Shown piece by piece: positions 34,440-45,369 of a stretch of 64,000 bases of DNA. Source of the DNA: Plantago ovata (lineage: Eukaryota > Streptophyta > Magnoliopsida > Lamiales > Plantaginaceae); contig CM051457.1 of the NCBI GenBank assembly GCA_028274465.1, forward strand, positions 31,345,313 to 31,409,312, given 5' to 3'. Each line of letters starts with the position of its first letter. The first letter of the stretch is position 1. The position numbers and the translations under genes were made by a program. The notes below the pieces were generated by a model. That model did no database searches and had not been told where the DNA came from. It worked only from the letters and a program-made list of their open reading frames with translations.

Positions 34440-35380
34440 AAGCATATTGACTTATGATTTGTATTTGCAGCATAATTATTTGATTTTAGGTTTCAATCAT
34501 CAAACCACACGCACAACTAACAAGTTTGACAGAGTAAGCAACAATGACTGATTGCACTAATCACTCTATGTGACTATCAACAATGAATCAATCAAAGAAT
34601 ACAAGATTTAATGTGGTTCGGATAATACACTCATAGATGACCATCGAAAGTTTCACTATGAATCAATAAGAATACACAGATTACAGATTGCTTTCTACAA
34701 CCCTAGAAACTCTCCATCTACAATGGAGCTATATGTGTCCTATGTTCTCACTCACACGCAGATACACAAACCTGAAGCATTTTTCCGGAGAAATTTTTTA
34801 ATGAAGCATTTGTTCGATAAACGTACATTTGTCCCAAGTTTTGCAAGTAGTGTGAATTAATGTAATTAGGCTCACCATTTTGTTAATATTATCAAAAATC
34901 TTACAACGCAATTTATGGAGATAAATTCACAAAACAAACTACGGTGACTCATCTGATACCGTCTTTAATCATTTTCAACTACTTTTTTTTATTTTTTCTA
35001 ACAAATGTTGAAAGATTTCAAATAATTCGTTATATAAAATTTATAAAATTCGATCGGTAATCATCCAGAAAATTCTGCCCATTGCATCAGTACTTAGAAG
35101 ATCCCAGAATAAAGGATATATGATAGTAATTAAAAACAACACTACAGTGAAGGAGTAAAACATGTGCTTTCTTTTAAAAAAAAAAATCAGCAAATTATAG
35201 TATATACTTAAAAATGAAAATATCAGTTACAAACGTGACATGTGCATTTTAAAAAAATGGAAATGCTACCCACATTAAAGGTTATTTACTTTTCTGAATT
35301 TGAATAATAACCTTTTATAAGTACAAAAGGTCAAAGGAAATAATATTCACATTAAAAATCTATAACGTATATCGTGCCCC
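34440..35380 (+). repeat. upstream module of cystatin repeat unit 1
   Basis: This is the 5' flank of the first cystatin and aligns with the segments at 36090-36880, 42300-43010 and 44600-45360. Landmarks shared by the copies are 'aatcaataagaatacacag' (34671-34690, the empty site for the HARBI1-type transposon), 'aatgaagcatttgttc', 'acaacgcaatttatggagat', 'tgcatcagtacttagaagat' and 'aaggatatatgatagtaa'. It contains no coding sequence. Confidence 0.75.
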
Positions 35381-35387
35381 TATAAAT
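35381..35387 (+). promoter_or_regulatory. TATA box of cystatin copy 1
   Basis: TATAAAT lies about 85-90 bp upstream of the ATG, within the block 'gtgcccctataaattaccctccactca' conserved in the cystatin flanks. A CT/CA-rich leader follows. Confidence 0.6.
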
Positions 35388-35470
35388 TACCCTCCACTCA
35401 TTCAATATCTATCTCACTCACTCACATTGTCATTCACATACACACAACACACACCCTTAAGAAAACAAAG

Positions 35471-35809
35471 ATGGCGGCATCAAAGTCACTTCCCCTCCTC
35501 TTCCTCACCATCCTGATCTCCATTTTGTGTGTTGCGAATGCGGCACGCAACATAGTGGGTAGTTATAAGCCCATTAAGAACCTTTCTGACCCTTACGTGG
35601 TGGAGATCGCCCAGTTCGCAGTGAAGGAACACAACGTGAAGGCGAAGACTAGTTTGGTATTCTTGAATGTCGTCAACGGTGAAAGCCAGGTTGTTGATGG
35701 CACGAATTATAAGCTTCAGATCAAAGCCAAGGCTCAGTCGCAGACTTACGAGGCTGTTGTTTACGACAAGCCGGAGGCTAAACTTAGGGAGTTGGTTTCA
35801 TTCAAATGA
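35471..35809 (+). CDS. secreted phytocystatin, copy 1 (112 aa)
   Basis: This encodes a cysteine protease inhibitor of the plant cystatin family (inhibits papain-like C1A proteases). A clear signal peptide (about residues 1-24, ending C-V-A-N-A-A) is followed by a mature domain of about 88 residues. Visible hallmarks are a Gly in the N-terminal strand (V-G-S-Y), the helix motif V-E-I-A-Q-F-A-V-K-E-H-N (plant LARFAV-type motif, here with Q in place of the usual R) and the first inhibitory loop Q-V-V-D-G (QxVxG). The second loop normally has Pro-Trp; here the Trp is replaced (D-K-P-E-A-K-L-R-E-L). Intronless. It is one of four tandem copies. The substituted second loop may lower affinity for some proteases; that is an inference. 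Confidence 0.9.
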   Translation: MAASKSLPLLFLTILISILCVANAARNIVGSYKPIKNLSDPYVVEIAQFAVKEHNVKAKTSLVFLNVVNGESQVVDGTNYKLQIKAKAQSQTYEAVVYDKPEAKLRELVSFK

Positions 35810-36089
35810 AATGCCATTTACTGATGATGTAATAATAATAATTATATTTTGAAATATCAATTACTAACCGTTGTGTGTTTACGTTATATATACCCATCAT
35901 CTTTCTGATATTCCGTTAAAATCGAAGTGATCATTATGATTATTTTTTTAATCGGCAAAATTTTATTAATGCAAAAACTTATAAAGAAAGATTTGTTACG
36001 GCAAAACCACAACCAAAATTATACTCTAAAATTGTTAATTATGCAATGCGGACCGAATAAAAGTTTGAGCATAGTTGATTGGACATTTG

Positions 36090-36788
36090 GACTAGGCCTC
36101 AATCTTCGTTATTTTTGCATACATATGTCACGAGGCTAATGAAGCATTTTTCCGAAGAATTTGTTTTAATGAAGCATTTGTTCCGGTAAATGTACATTTG
36201 TCACGAGTTTTACAAATAGTGGGAATTAAAGTAATTAGCTCCCCAGTTTGTTAATATTATAAAAAAAATCTTACAACGCAATTGATGGAGATAAATTCAC
36301 AAACAAACTACGGTGACTCATCTGGTAGCGTCTTTAATCATTTTTAACTATTTATTTTTATTTGTTTTAACAAATGTTGAAATATTTTAAATAATTCGTT
36401 ATATAAAATTTAGAAAATTCGAGGAAATTATGCCAATTGCATCAGTACTTAGAAGATTCCAGAATAAAGGATATATGATAGTAAAAACAACACTATAGTG
36501 AAGGAGTAAAAATTTTATTTGAAACATTTTTTATAAGGAAACTGCACTGGTGCAAATCCTCAAAATATATAATAATAAAACATGTGTATTTTACTTCCTA
36601 AATCAATGGTAATGAAACGCTCATATTAAACGTTATATTCACTTTAATGGATTATTTGAATAAGAATCTTTTATATGTTTCAGTTTTTTTTTATGTTGAT
36701 TACCTATATCCCTTTTCTTTGGCTGCAAATTGATTCACCTCATCAACCTAAAAAAAAAAAAAAGTTCTATAACGTATTATCTGTGCCC
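36090..36788 (+). repeat. upstream module of cystatin repeat unit 2
   Basis: This aligns with the other cystatin flanks from 'attggacatttggactaggcctc' through 'acaacgcaattgatggagat' to 'gaaggagtaaaa'. It is joined directly to the 3' end of unit 1 at about 36055. The roughly 850-bp LINE-derived segment found downstream of copies 3 and 4 is lacking here. Confidence 0.7.
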
Positions 36789-36796
36789 TATAAATA
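36789..36796 (+). promoter_or_regulatory. TATA box of cystatin copy 2
   Basis: TATAAATA within 'tgtgccctataaataacccc', about 90 bp upstream of the ATG, in the same relative place as in the other copies. Confidence 0.6.
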
Positions 36797-36881
36797 ACCC
36801 CCCACTCACCATCAATATATCACTCACACTCACTCTCACTCCCACACACAGCCTACACACACCCTCAAGAAAACAAATTAG

Positions 36882-37217
36882 ATGGCACCAAAGTCACTTC
36901 CCCTCATCTTCCTCACCATCCTAATCTCCTTCCTATGTGTTGCGAACGTGGCACGCCCCTTAGCGGGTAGTTATCAGCCCATTAAGAACCTGTCCGACCC
37001 GTACGTGGTGGAGATCGCCCAGTTCGCGGTGAATGAACACAACAAGAAGGAGAAGACTAGTTTGGTGTTCTTGAATGTCGTCAGTGGTGAAAGCCAGATT
37101 GTTGCTGGCACGAACTATAAGCTTCAGATCAAAACTAAGGCTCAGTCGCAGACTTACGAGGCAGTTGTTTACGATAAGCCGGAGGCTAAACTTAGGGAGT
37201 TGGTTTCATTTCACTGA
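36882..37217 (+). CDS. secreted phytocystatin, copy 2 (111 aa)
   Basis: This is the most diverged intact copy. Signal peptide at about residues 1-24 (M-A-P-K-S-L-P-L-I-F-L-T-I-L-I-S-F-L-C-V-A-N-V-A). The mature part has A-G-S-Y near the N-terminus, V-E-I-A-Q-F-A-V-N-E-H-N in the helix, Q-I-V-A-G as the first inhibitory loop (Q-V-V-D-G in the other copies) and D-K-P-E-A-K-L without the usual Trp in the second loop. It ends S-F-H where copy 1 ends S-F-K. Its loop and N-terminal changes relative to copies 1 and 4 suggest it has been separate longest and could differ in protease specificity (inference). Confidence 0.9.
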   Translation: MAPKSLPLIFLTILISFLCVANVARPLAGSYQPIKNLSDPYVVEIAQFAVNEHNKKEKTSLVFLNVVSGESQIVAGTNYKLQIKTKAQSQTYEAVVYDKPEAKLRELVSFH

Positions 37218-37477
37218 AATTTCATAATAAATTACCATTCAATATTCATACCAATTCAATATTCATACCAATGATGTAATTTCAATTATATTTTTGGTAA
37301 ATTAATAATGAAGCATCGATCGTGTGTTTTCGTTATACTTATGATATTTTGTCTGAATGTTCCATTGTTAAGAAAAGTGATCATATGTAATATGTAATGT
37401 ACCTATGATTTATGAGATGCTTTCTCTTTTCTAAAAGTGAAAATCGAACACATAACATTTAGAATCATGTATCCCGA

Positions 37478-37725
37478 CCGTAGTTAATTGATGGGACTAG
37501 CCCTCAAATGTTCACATTATGTTTGCATACATATGTTACGGGGCTAATGAAGCATTTGTTCTGGTAAAAGTATATTTGTCACGAGGTTTGGCAAGTAGAG
37601 TGTGAATGTATTTACGCTACGTCGCTACGCATGTTGTTAATATTATAAAAAAAATAATGTTGCTTCCGCTCAAGAATCATCATTTTGAACTATTTATTTT
37701 TAGGTGTTTTATCAAATGCTGAAAG
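37478..37725 (+). repeat. orphan cystatin upstream module (unit 3, no gene attached)
   Basis: 'gggactagccctcaaatgttc', 'tttgcatacatatgttacgggg' and 'aatgaagcatttgttctggtaaa' are diverged matches to the upstream modules of the other units. The similarity fades after about 37725 (a weak trace of 'gcacgttgca..tacttagaa' persists at about 37785-37806) and no cystatin follows. It is a decayed or partly duplicated unit. Confidence 0.55.
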
Positions 37726-38383
37726 ATTTCAAATCCAATATATAAAATTAAGCAAATTTGTTCCTAATCACCCAAGAAATTCAGCACGTTGCATTATATA
37801 CTTAGAAAAACCCAAAATAAAGGTAACATATGTTCCGATCAAAGAAATTCAAAGGCGTCTGAATCAATGAAGAAATCCAGGGCAGGTTCAATGAACAAAT
37901 TAAGAGCTGGTCCAGTGATGAAGAAATTGATGGATTATGGTTCTTCAGTTGTAATTTATATTTCTAAATGATGAATATATAGTTAGTTATTCATGATATG
38001 TTTAATTGAAAACATTATGTGATTTGAACGAAAATTAATTAATTAGTCAAGGGTTAAGAGACTGAAAGCTTATAAATCTTCATTGCTACTTTGAATTATA
38101 TATTGTACCAGTAAAGGTATCTAATTGAAATTGCATTTTGCATTTATCATTTAAATTAGTTTCAATTACAATTTTCTATTAGTTAATTATACTTATTCTG
38201 TATTCTGAAATGTATGTTAATGTGTGTTAGGCTTTGATGGAGATTCTGATCCAGCATCACTTCTCCAGTATCATGGGCTGATTCAGGAAAGAAGTAATCA
38301 AAGAATACAAGATTTAATGTCATTCGAATAATACATCCATACAGATGACCGGTTCAAAAGTTTCACTATGAATCAATAAGAAT
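37726..38383. other. non-coding spacer up to the HARBI1-type element
   Basis: No gene is supported. The last part (from about 38297, 'aaagaatacaagatttaatg') aligns with 34597 onward in unit 1 and forms the left flank of the transposon insertion. The left 8-bp target copy ATAAGAAT occupies 38376-38383. Confidence 0.5.
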
Positions 38384-38957
38384 CTATGTAGCACGGAAAC
38401 TTGTGTTTACTTCATGATTCTCGGAAAATACGTTTAGGAAACGGAAACGCATGGAAACGACAAGAAAACGTTTTTGTTTTATTATATATAATTTCATGTA
38501 CTGCTGCAGTGCTGCTACACTGTTATTATACTATTTAATAATTGCATGTACTAAGACCATAAATATCAGCCACCACCCACCCCACTATCTAATTTCAAAT
38601 AAAAAATTAATTTCTCTCTCATACACATACCCCATCCTTCAACCAACCCACCACAACACCAAAAACCACATTTATCCATGACCACCCACCATCCAATCAA
38701 TTCAATTTATTTGTTTTCTTATTATCATTTAATAATTATAATATAATAATTGTATATTATTATAAAATTACTGTATTAATCTAGAAAAGTTCTCTAATTT
38801 TCCGAAATAACAAATTAAGCATTATTATATTAATAAAGTACAACCATTACTAAAATTACTAAAGGAAAAAAAATTAATATTACAATATTTTTATAAATTG
38901 ATTACAACGAAAAACATGAAATGCAGAATTATGAAAAAACAAAATAAAAATACATAT

Positions 38958-40291
38958 TTAGTCCTCCTCATCATTGAAATTCTCCCATATGTGCTCAATC
39001 AAGCCATTCATAAGTTCCTTGTGCGCCTCTCTGTTCCGAAGTTGATCCCTGTTAGTCATATATTGGGCAACACTTGCAATTCGTTCCGTGGAGAAGTTGA
39101 AAATGGGATCCACATAGCCTTCTTCAGGCTCTTCTTGGTTGGCCTGTCTTGTCCGATCATTCATAAATTCTTTGGGATCGGTATAGTTCAGATAAGTGTC
39201 TCTTTCATCCTCCACTATCATATTGTGCATGATGATACACGCATGCATAATTGTCCCCATAGCATGTCGATCCCATAGAAAACATGGATTTTTTATAAAT
39301 GCGAATCGAGCTTGTAGAACACCAAATGCCCGTTCAACATCTTTCCTAACAGACTCTTGATGTTGAGCAAATAACTTGTGCTTACGGACAATAGGAGACT
39401 TGATAGATTTGACAAATGCAGCCCACTTGGATATATGCCATCAGTGAGGTAATACCCCATATTTCTTTGTCGGCCGTTAATGGTGTAATTGACTTCCGGT
39501 GCACGGCCTGCTAAAATATCATCGAAAATAGGTGATTTGTTTAGCACATTAATATCATTGTTTGTACCTGGGGATCCAAAAAATGCATGCCAAATCCATA
39601 GGTCTTCGGATGCAACAGCTTCCAAAATAATCGTTGGTTTCCCACTTCTTCCTTGATACTGCCCTGCCCAAGCAGTCGGACAATTCTTCCATTCCCAGTG
39701 CATGCAATCAATACTTCCCATCATGCCCGGAAATCCACGTTCTTCACCAATGTGTAGTAGTCGCGCCATGTCTTCTTGTGTTGGACGCCTAAGGTATTCA
39801 TTCCCAAAGTTGGCAACTACGCCTTCTGCAAACTTCATAACTGATTTTCTTATCACTTGTTCGCTCATTCGAAGGCACTCGTCATGCAAATCTGGTGATG
39901 TTCCGTAGGCTAAAACTCTTATACCGCCAGTACATTTTTGGATCAAAGACATACCTAGCCGACCAGTGGCATCACGCTTCTGCTGAAAATATTCATCGGA
40001 ACTTAGTGCCTCCATTATACGCTCAAAGACGTGCTTTCTCATTCGAAACCTACGACGAAAAATATCTTCATGGTAGATTGGCGTGTCTGAAAAATACATT
40101 TTGAACAGTTGTTCATGACCATCCTCACGAATTCGCTCAATATGACGCCTCTTAGCTCTAGTATTGTGGCTTGTGGGTTGTAACATGGTAGGAATTTTCA
40201 TGACCACATCCTCGAGAATGCGATTAAGTGTTTGGTTTTGTTCTTCCAACTCATCTATTTCGTTGAGACTGGAAGAAGCATAACTTGCCAT
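38958..40291 (-). pseudogene. HARBI1-type (DDE_Tnp_4) transposase, one frameshift
   Basis: Starts at the ATG at 40291 and, allowing one frame change near 39429-39430, runs to the stop at 38958 (about 444 codons). The N-terminal part has an F-R-R-R-F-R-M helix typical of Harbinger transposases. The catalytic DDE core shows G-S-I-D-C-M-H-W-x-W (first Asp), G-T-N-N-D-I-N-V-L (second Asp) and, past the frame change, a helix ending D-V-E-R-A-F-G with the third acidic residue. The tail contains H-N-M-I-V-E-D-E-R. A single base lost in a two-base G run (plus strand) separates the two halves. The gene is otherwise intact, so decay is recent or the break is a sequencing error. Confidence 0.85.
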
Positions 40292-40772
40292 TATTTTTAG
40301 TGTGGATACAAGGAAGAATGAGGGGAAGTAGAAGTGTTGGAAAAGATGTAGGTGTAAGTATGGTAAAGATCACTCTCATATTTATAGATGAATTTGAGTT
40401 GGATATGAGTTGGATCTTAGTCAACAATGAGTTGGATATGAGTCAGCAAATTGGGAGAAGCATGTGAAGTTTAAAGTTTGTCTGACAAAGATGGAATCAT
40501 TAAAGTTGTAGTGGAAGATGAATTGACTAAAGAGGAAGAAGCATGTGAACTTTCTTGAAAAAAACGAAAGTAGAATAGGCTATAGACTGATAAAAGTTCA
40601 TAGATTTAAATATAGCAGTACATATCAATAAGAAACAACACACCTTACATTTGAAACTAGCAAATACACCCGATTACAAACATAATTATACATAATGGAG
40701 CGAAATCAAACATAACTGAAATAATACGAAGACATAGTAATGCATTACGACAATAAAAAGACATAGCGATAA

Positions 40773-41732
40773 TTAAAGGTACTCCGCCAACAAGCGATTC
40801 TTGACCTGTTCTTCTTGCTCAGTTAGATTCGGTTTAGCCAACAAAGCATTCAACAAATTGGCATTTAGCTTCTTTTTCTCAAATTCGACCTTCACCTCAA
40901 GTTCTTTCTCACGCGTGATCCTCATTGCACGCAGCTCACTAGTAAATTCATCCGAAATCACAGTAGTTGATGAAGATGCAACACCCTTGCCCTTCCTTCT
41001 AGCTTTTGCCGCATTTCGACCGGTAGGACGGTTTATTGTTGAAGCACCACTCACTGGAGTATCTGGTGTACCATCATCATCATCATCGGTTCTTGATTTT
41101 TTTGAACTACCATGACCTTCTTGATCGGATTCCATTGCATCTGGATGAGGCCTTCTTTGTCCTCCACCATAACTCAACTCCCACTTGGGTGCGTGGCGCA
41201 TAACTGTTTCAAACACAAGTTTATGCGGAAATCCAGCCTTCTTGCCCTTAGTACCCTTACTATATAGCTTGTTAGCTATAGCGTCAACATCTGCATCACT
41301 CATTTCGCTCGTTTTCTGGGCATTGGCTTCCTTGCAACAACCGATCCACTCAGTCACATTTTTGTTAAGCCGCTGATAACGAGCTCTCATTGACTCTGCG
41401 GAACGTTGATTGATTTTTCCGGGGTTTTCTTTTCGCGCTTGCTCATATAACTTATAAACCTCACCCCAAAAGGTTTCTTGTTTCTGACCAGTGCCCTTTA
41501 TCGCATTTTGACTGACGTAAATCCATGCTGACATTAGGGTGCAATCTTCAACGGCATCCCAAGACACCGCCGCTTGATTGTTCGAGTTCGTAACATTTTG
41601 AGGCTCGGGGCTATTTTGAGTGGGATTCGGTGGAAACTGAGTGTATGTTTCATAACTTGGGAAACCTGAAGAGTTTTGGGTACTTTGATAAGTAGAATAA
41701 AACTCTGGAAAGAAATCTTCATTTGGATCCAT
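40773..41732 (-). CDS. Myb/SANT-like partner protein of the HARBI1-type transposon (319 aa)
   Basis: Upstream of the transposase in the same orientation, uninterrupted. The N-terminus is Gln/Asn/Pro/Ser-rich. About residues 50-150 form a Myb/SANT-like trihelix-type domain (W-D-A-V-E-D-C-T-L-M-S-A-W, F-W-G-E-V-Y-K-L-Y, R-S-A-E-S-M-R-A-R-Y-Q-R-L-N-K). An acidic/basic linker follows with K-K-S-R-T-D-D-D-D-D and a likely nuclear localisation signal (A-A-K-A-R-R-K-G-K-G). The C-terminus is a coiled coil. In PIF/Harbinger elements such proteins bind the transposon ends and bring the transposase into the nucleus. Confidence 0.85.
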   Translation of the reverse strand: MDPNEDFFPEFYSTYQSTQNSSGFPSYETYTQFPPNPTQNSPEPQNVTNSNNQAAVSWDAVEDCTLMSAWIYVSQNAIKGTGQKQETFWGEVYKLYEQARKENPGKINQRSAESMRARYQRLNKNVTEWIGCCKEANAQKTSEMSDADVDAIANKLYSKGTKGKKAGFPHKLVFETVMRHAPKWELSYGGGQRRPHPDAMESDQEGHGSSKKSRTDDDDDGTPDTPVSGASTINRPTGRNAAKARRKGKGVASSSTTVISDEFTSELRAMRITREKELEVKVEFEKKKLNANLLNALLAKPNLTEQEEQVKNRLLAEYL

Positions 41733-42294
41733 TTGGCTAGGAGAGAATGAGAGAGAGATTGAGAGTAATTTAGGGTTTTTAGAAGTGTGTGAAATATAAT
41801 GAAGTTAGGTTATATTTATAGATGGAAAAAAATTATGAATTTTAATATATATTTTAAATAATAAAAATATCAGATAATATAAAAGATAATAATAAAATCT
41901 AAAAAGATAATTATAAAATCTAAAAAGATAATTAAAAAGATAAATAGAAAAATAAAAATAAAAATGGACAAATAGGAGGGGATAAGTCTACTAATTTTGT
42001 CTGACTTATGTCTACTACTACAGTATATACGAGTAGTACTCAACTTAATTAGATACTTAAAGTTTAAGGAGTATGTATTTATCTTATTTAATTATTTTAT
42101 TTGATTGTTTGGTGTTCATTTAATGATTAAGAGTTTACATATAAAAGTTTTTTTTAATAAATTTTTAGTTTACATATTAAATATATTAAAAAATATATAA
42201 AAATTAAACGTATCCTATACGTTTCCGTTTCCTATGTTTCTAAATTTTGACGTTTTCACGTTTCCGTTTCTGTATCCGTTTCCGTGCTTCCTAG

Positions 42295-43017
42295 ATAAGA
42301 ATACACAGATTACATATTACATATTGATTTCTACAACCCTAGAAACTCTCCATCTACAATTGAGCTATGTCTCCTATGTTCTCACTCACACGCAGATACA
42401 CAAACCTGAAACATTTTTCCAGAGAAATTTTTTAATGAAGCATTTGTTCCGATAAACGTACATTTGTCCCAAGTTTTGCAAGTAGTGTGAATTAATGTAA
42501 TTAGGCCCACCATTTTGTTAATATTATCAAAAATCTTACAACGCAATTTATGGAGATAAATTCACAAAACAAACTACAGTGACTCATCTGATACCGTCTC
42601 TAATCATTTTCAACTATTTACTTTTATTTTTTCTAACAAATGTTGAAAGATTTCAAATAATTCGTTATATAAAATTTAGAAAATTCGATCGGTAATATCT
42701 AGGAAATTCTGCCCATTGCATCAGTACTTAGAAGATCCCAGAATAAAGGATATATGATACTACGTAGTAATTAAAAACAACACTATAGTGAAGGAGTAAA
42801 CACATGTGCTTTTTTTTTTAGAAACAACAAATTATATTATATACTTAAAAATGAAAAAGTCAATTACAAACGTGACATGAGCATTTTAAATCAATGGAAA
42901 TGATACCCACATTAAAAGTTATTTACTTTTCTGGATTTGAATAATAACCTTTTATAAGTACAAAAGGTCAAAGGAAATGATATTCACATTAAAAGTCTAT
43001 AACGTATATCGTGCCCC
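42295..43017 (+). repeat. upstream module of cystatin repeat unit 4
   Basis: Continues the unit split by the HARBI1-type element: 'ataagaatacacagattac' then 'acaaccctagaaactctcc'. It aligns almost base for base with 34674-35377, so unit 4 and unit 1 are recent duplicates. Confidence 0.75.
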
Positions 43018-43025
43018 TATAAATA
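43018..43025 (+). promoter_or_regulatory. TATA box of cystatin copy 3
   Basis: TATAAATA within 'gtgcccctataaataactctcc', 90 bp upstream of the ATG. Confidence 0.6.
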
Positions 43026-43107
43026 ACTCTCCACTCATTCAATATCTATCTCACTCACTCACATTGTCATTCACATACACACAACACACACCCTTAAGAA
43101 AACAAAG

Positions 43108-43446
43108 ATGGCGGCATCAAAGTCACTTCCCCTCCTCTTCCTCCCAATCCTGATCTCCATTTTGTGTGTTGCGAATGCGGCACGCAACATAGTGGGTAGT
43201 TATAAGCCCATTAAGAACCTTTCCGACCCATACGTGGTGGAGATCGCCCAGTTCGCAGTGAAGGAACACAACGTGAAGGCGAAGACTAGTTTGGTGTTCA
43301 TGAATGTCGTCAACGGTGAAAGCTAGGTTGTTGATGGCACGAATTATAAGCTTCAGATCAAAGCCAAGGCTCAGCCGCAAACTTACGAGGTTGTTGTTTA
43401 CGACAAGCCGGAGGCTAAACTTAGGGAGTTGGTTTCATTCAAATGA
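43108..43446 (+). pseudogene. phytocystatin copy 3 with a nonsense codon in the inhibitory loop
   Basis: Nearly identical to copy 1 over the whole length, including signal peptide and stop position. At 43324-43326 the codon for the Gln of the Q-V-V-D-G loop is TAG, a single C-to-T change from CAG, so translation stops after about 72 residues and the inhibitory loop and C-terminal strands are lost. Downstream codons remain in frame with few changes (for example A to V near the end), so inactivation is recent. The promoter block is intact and the gene may still be transcribed. Confidence 0.9.
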
Positions 43447-43689
43447 AATGCCATTTACTGATGATGTAGTAATAATAATTATATTTTGAAATATCAACAA
43501 TTAACCGTTGTGTGTTTTCGTTATATATACTTATATTCTGTCTGATGTTCCATTGTTAAAAGCAAAGTGATCATTATAGTTTTTTTAAACGGCAAAATTT
43601 TATTAATGTGTAAAAAATTATAAAGAAAGATTTGTTACGGAAAAAACACAACCATAATTATACTCTAAATTTGTTAATTATGCAATGCG

Positions 43690-44560
43690 GACCGAACAAA
43701 AGTTGATACTTTAACTCTAGCCAAGACCGTAGAGGCGCAAAAAAGGTTTAGGGAACTTAGCCGAACCCTATAGTGATTTTCCTGTACTGGTTCCGTGCCC
43801 GATTACAACTATACAAGATTCAACAAAATACAACCAACCCAAATAAAGTTAACAATCCCAAAACCATAATATATAGCACAGCAATACATGCGATCCGAAT
43901 ATATAATAAGCCCAAAATCCAAACAAGAGCCATTTCGTTCACTGCTCGCTGCAAAAAAACTACAACATGAGCTCCTCAACCGCAACACTTAATAGGAATC
44001 ATCAACCAAGAGGCAAAAGTGTAGCAATACCACCCTTCCGTTTTAACCTATGCCAAATAATCAACATATTTTATTATATTTTATTCCATCAACAAGATCA
44101 GTTGGCGTGTGACAATACCTTTAAATATCAAGTCGTTACGAGATTTCTAAATACACCAAAGCATACCGTGAATTACTCTATCATTTTTATCATTCGACAC
44201 CAAAATCTTGCCACCGATCAACTCCAGAACAGAATTACAATTAATGAGGCGTCAAACAGGCCAACCAAACCGCAAGTCTGCCCCACAATTCCGAAATCAT
44301 CGGGCAGTATAGAAACAAATGTGCAGCGTTCTCTTCACCTGAATAACAAAATTTGCAACTTGAATCAACCTTCTCTCCAATAATGTTCCTTATTTTCAAA
44401 TTATCTTGTGTTGGCAACCGGTTCCATGCTAACTTCCATGTAAATCCATTCCCCTTCAAGGGCAAAAGATTCACCCACATGCACCAATTGCTCTTCCAAT
44501 CCAAACCATTCACTTCTGGACAGTCAAAATATGATACTCACTTTTTCTCTAAGTGAAGTT
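43690..44560 (-). pseudogene. reverse-transcriptase zinc-binding domain (zf-RVT) remnant, LINE-derived
   Basis: On the minus strand at 44513-44241 an open stretch reads F-T-W-K-L-A-W-N-R-L-P-T, C-K-F-C-Y-S-G-E-E-N-A-A-H-L-F-L-Y-C-P and W. This is the zf-RVT domain found at the C-terminus of plant non-LTR reverse transcriptases: a W-K...R-L-P-T motif, CxxC, H and C. No RT core is nearby. It has been carried along in the cystatin duplications: the same segment recurs at 46030-46560 and continues at 56819-57060. Confidence 0.7.
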
Positions 44561-44599
44561 CGAACTATAACCTTTAGAATCATGTGTCTTGGGCATAGT

Positions 44600-45003
44600 T
44601 GATTGGACATTTGGACTAGGCCTCAATCTTCGTTATTTTTGCATACATATGTCATGAGGCTAATGAAGCATTTTTCCGAAGAAATGTTTTTAATGAAGCA
44701 TTTGTTCCGGTAAATGTACATTTGTCATGAGTTTTACAAATAGTGTGAATAATAGTAATTAGCTCCCCATTTTGTTAATATTATAAAAAATCTTACAACG
44801 CAATTGATGGAGATAAATTCACAAAACAACTACGGTGACTCATCTGGTAGCGTCTTTAATCATTTTCAACTATTTATTTTTATTTGTTTTAACAAATTTT
44901 GAAAGATTTTATATAATTCGTTATATAAAATTTTGAAAATTCGATCGGTAATCATCGAGGAAATTTTGCCCATTGCATCAGTACTTAGAAGATCCGGAAT
45001 TAT

Positions 45004-45100
<97 letters not shown>

Positions 45101-45361
45101 AGTAATTAAAAACAACACTATAGTGAAGGAGTAAAACATGTGCTTTTTTTTTTTTTTTTTTTTTTGAAACAGCAAATTATATTATATACTTAAAAATGAA
45201 AAAATCAGTTACAAACGTGACATGTGCATTTTAAATCAATGGAAATTATACCCACATTAAACGTTATTTACTTTCTGGATTTGAATAATAACCTTTTATA
45301 AGTACAAAAGGTCAAAGGAAATGATAGTCACATTAAAAGTTTATAACGTATATCGTGCCCC
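44600..45361 (+). repeat. upstream module of cystatin repeat unit 5
   Basis: Aligns with the other upstream modules ('attggacatttggactaggcctc' to 'gtgcccctataaattacc'). It is distinguished by an expanded (AT)n tract where the other copies have 'ggatatatgatag'. Confidence 0.75.
45006..45097. repeat. (AT)n microsatellite, about 92 bp
   Basis: An uninterrupted AT dinucleotide run located exactly where the paralogous units have only 'ggatatatgat', so it expanded after duplication. The Ile-Tyr open frame through it is an artefact. Confidence 0.97.
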
Positions 45362-45369
45362 TATAAATT
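45362..45369 (+). promoter_or_regulatory. TATA box of cystatin copy 4
   Basis: TATAAATT in the conserved cystatin promoter block, about 93 bp upstream of the ATG. Confidence 0.6.

Larger units (their letters stand above)
38384..42294 (-). mobile_element. HARBI1-type DNA transposon, complete, 3,911 bp, 8-bp target duplication
   Basis: Ends are CTATGTAGCACGGAAAC (left) and, on the opposite strand, CTAGGAAGCACGGAAAC (right), a 17-bp inverted repeat with two mismatches. Both subterminal zones carry extra 'ggaaacg' words. The flanks are ATAAGAAT at 38376-38383 and again at 42295-42302. Cystatin unit 1 at 34674-34690 shows the uninterrupted sequence with a single ATAAGAAT, proving the duplication by comparison. 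Two genes on the minus strand, a DDE transposase and a Myb/SANT-like partner, match the PIF/Harbinger two-gene layout. PIF/Harbinger elements normally make 3-bp duplications, so the 8-bp one is unexpected. Confidence 0.85.

Noticed and set aside
43967..44383. Plus-strand 138-codon open frame as a gene
   Set aside because: It is antisense to the zf-RVT remnant and is not preserved in the duplicate segment at 46.2-46.6 kb.
44978..45175. Minus-strand open frame encoding Ile-Tyr repeats
   Set aside because: Translation of an (AT)n microsatellite, with no coding signal on either side.
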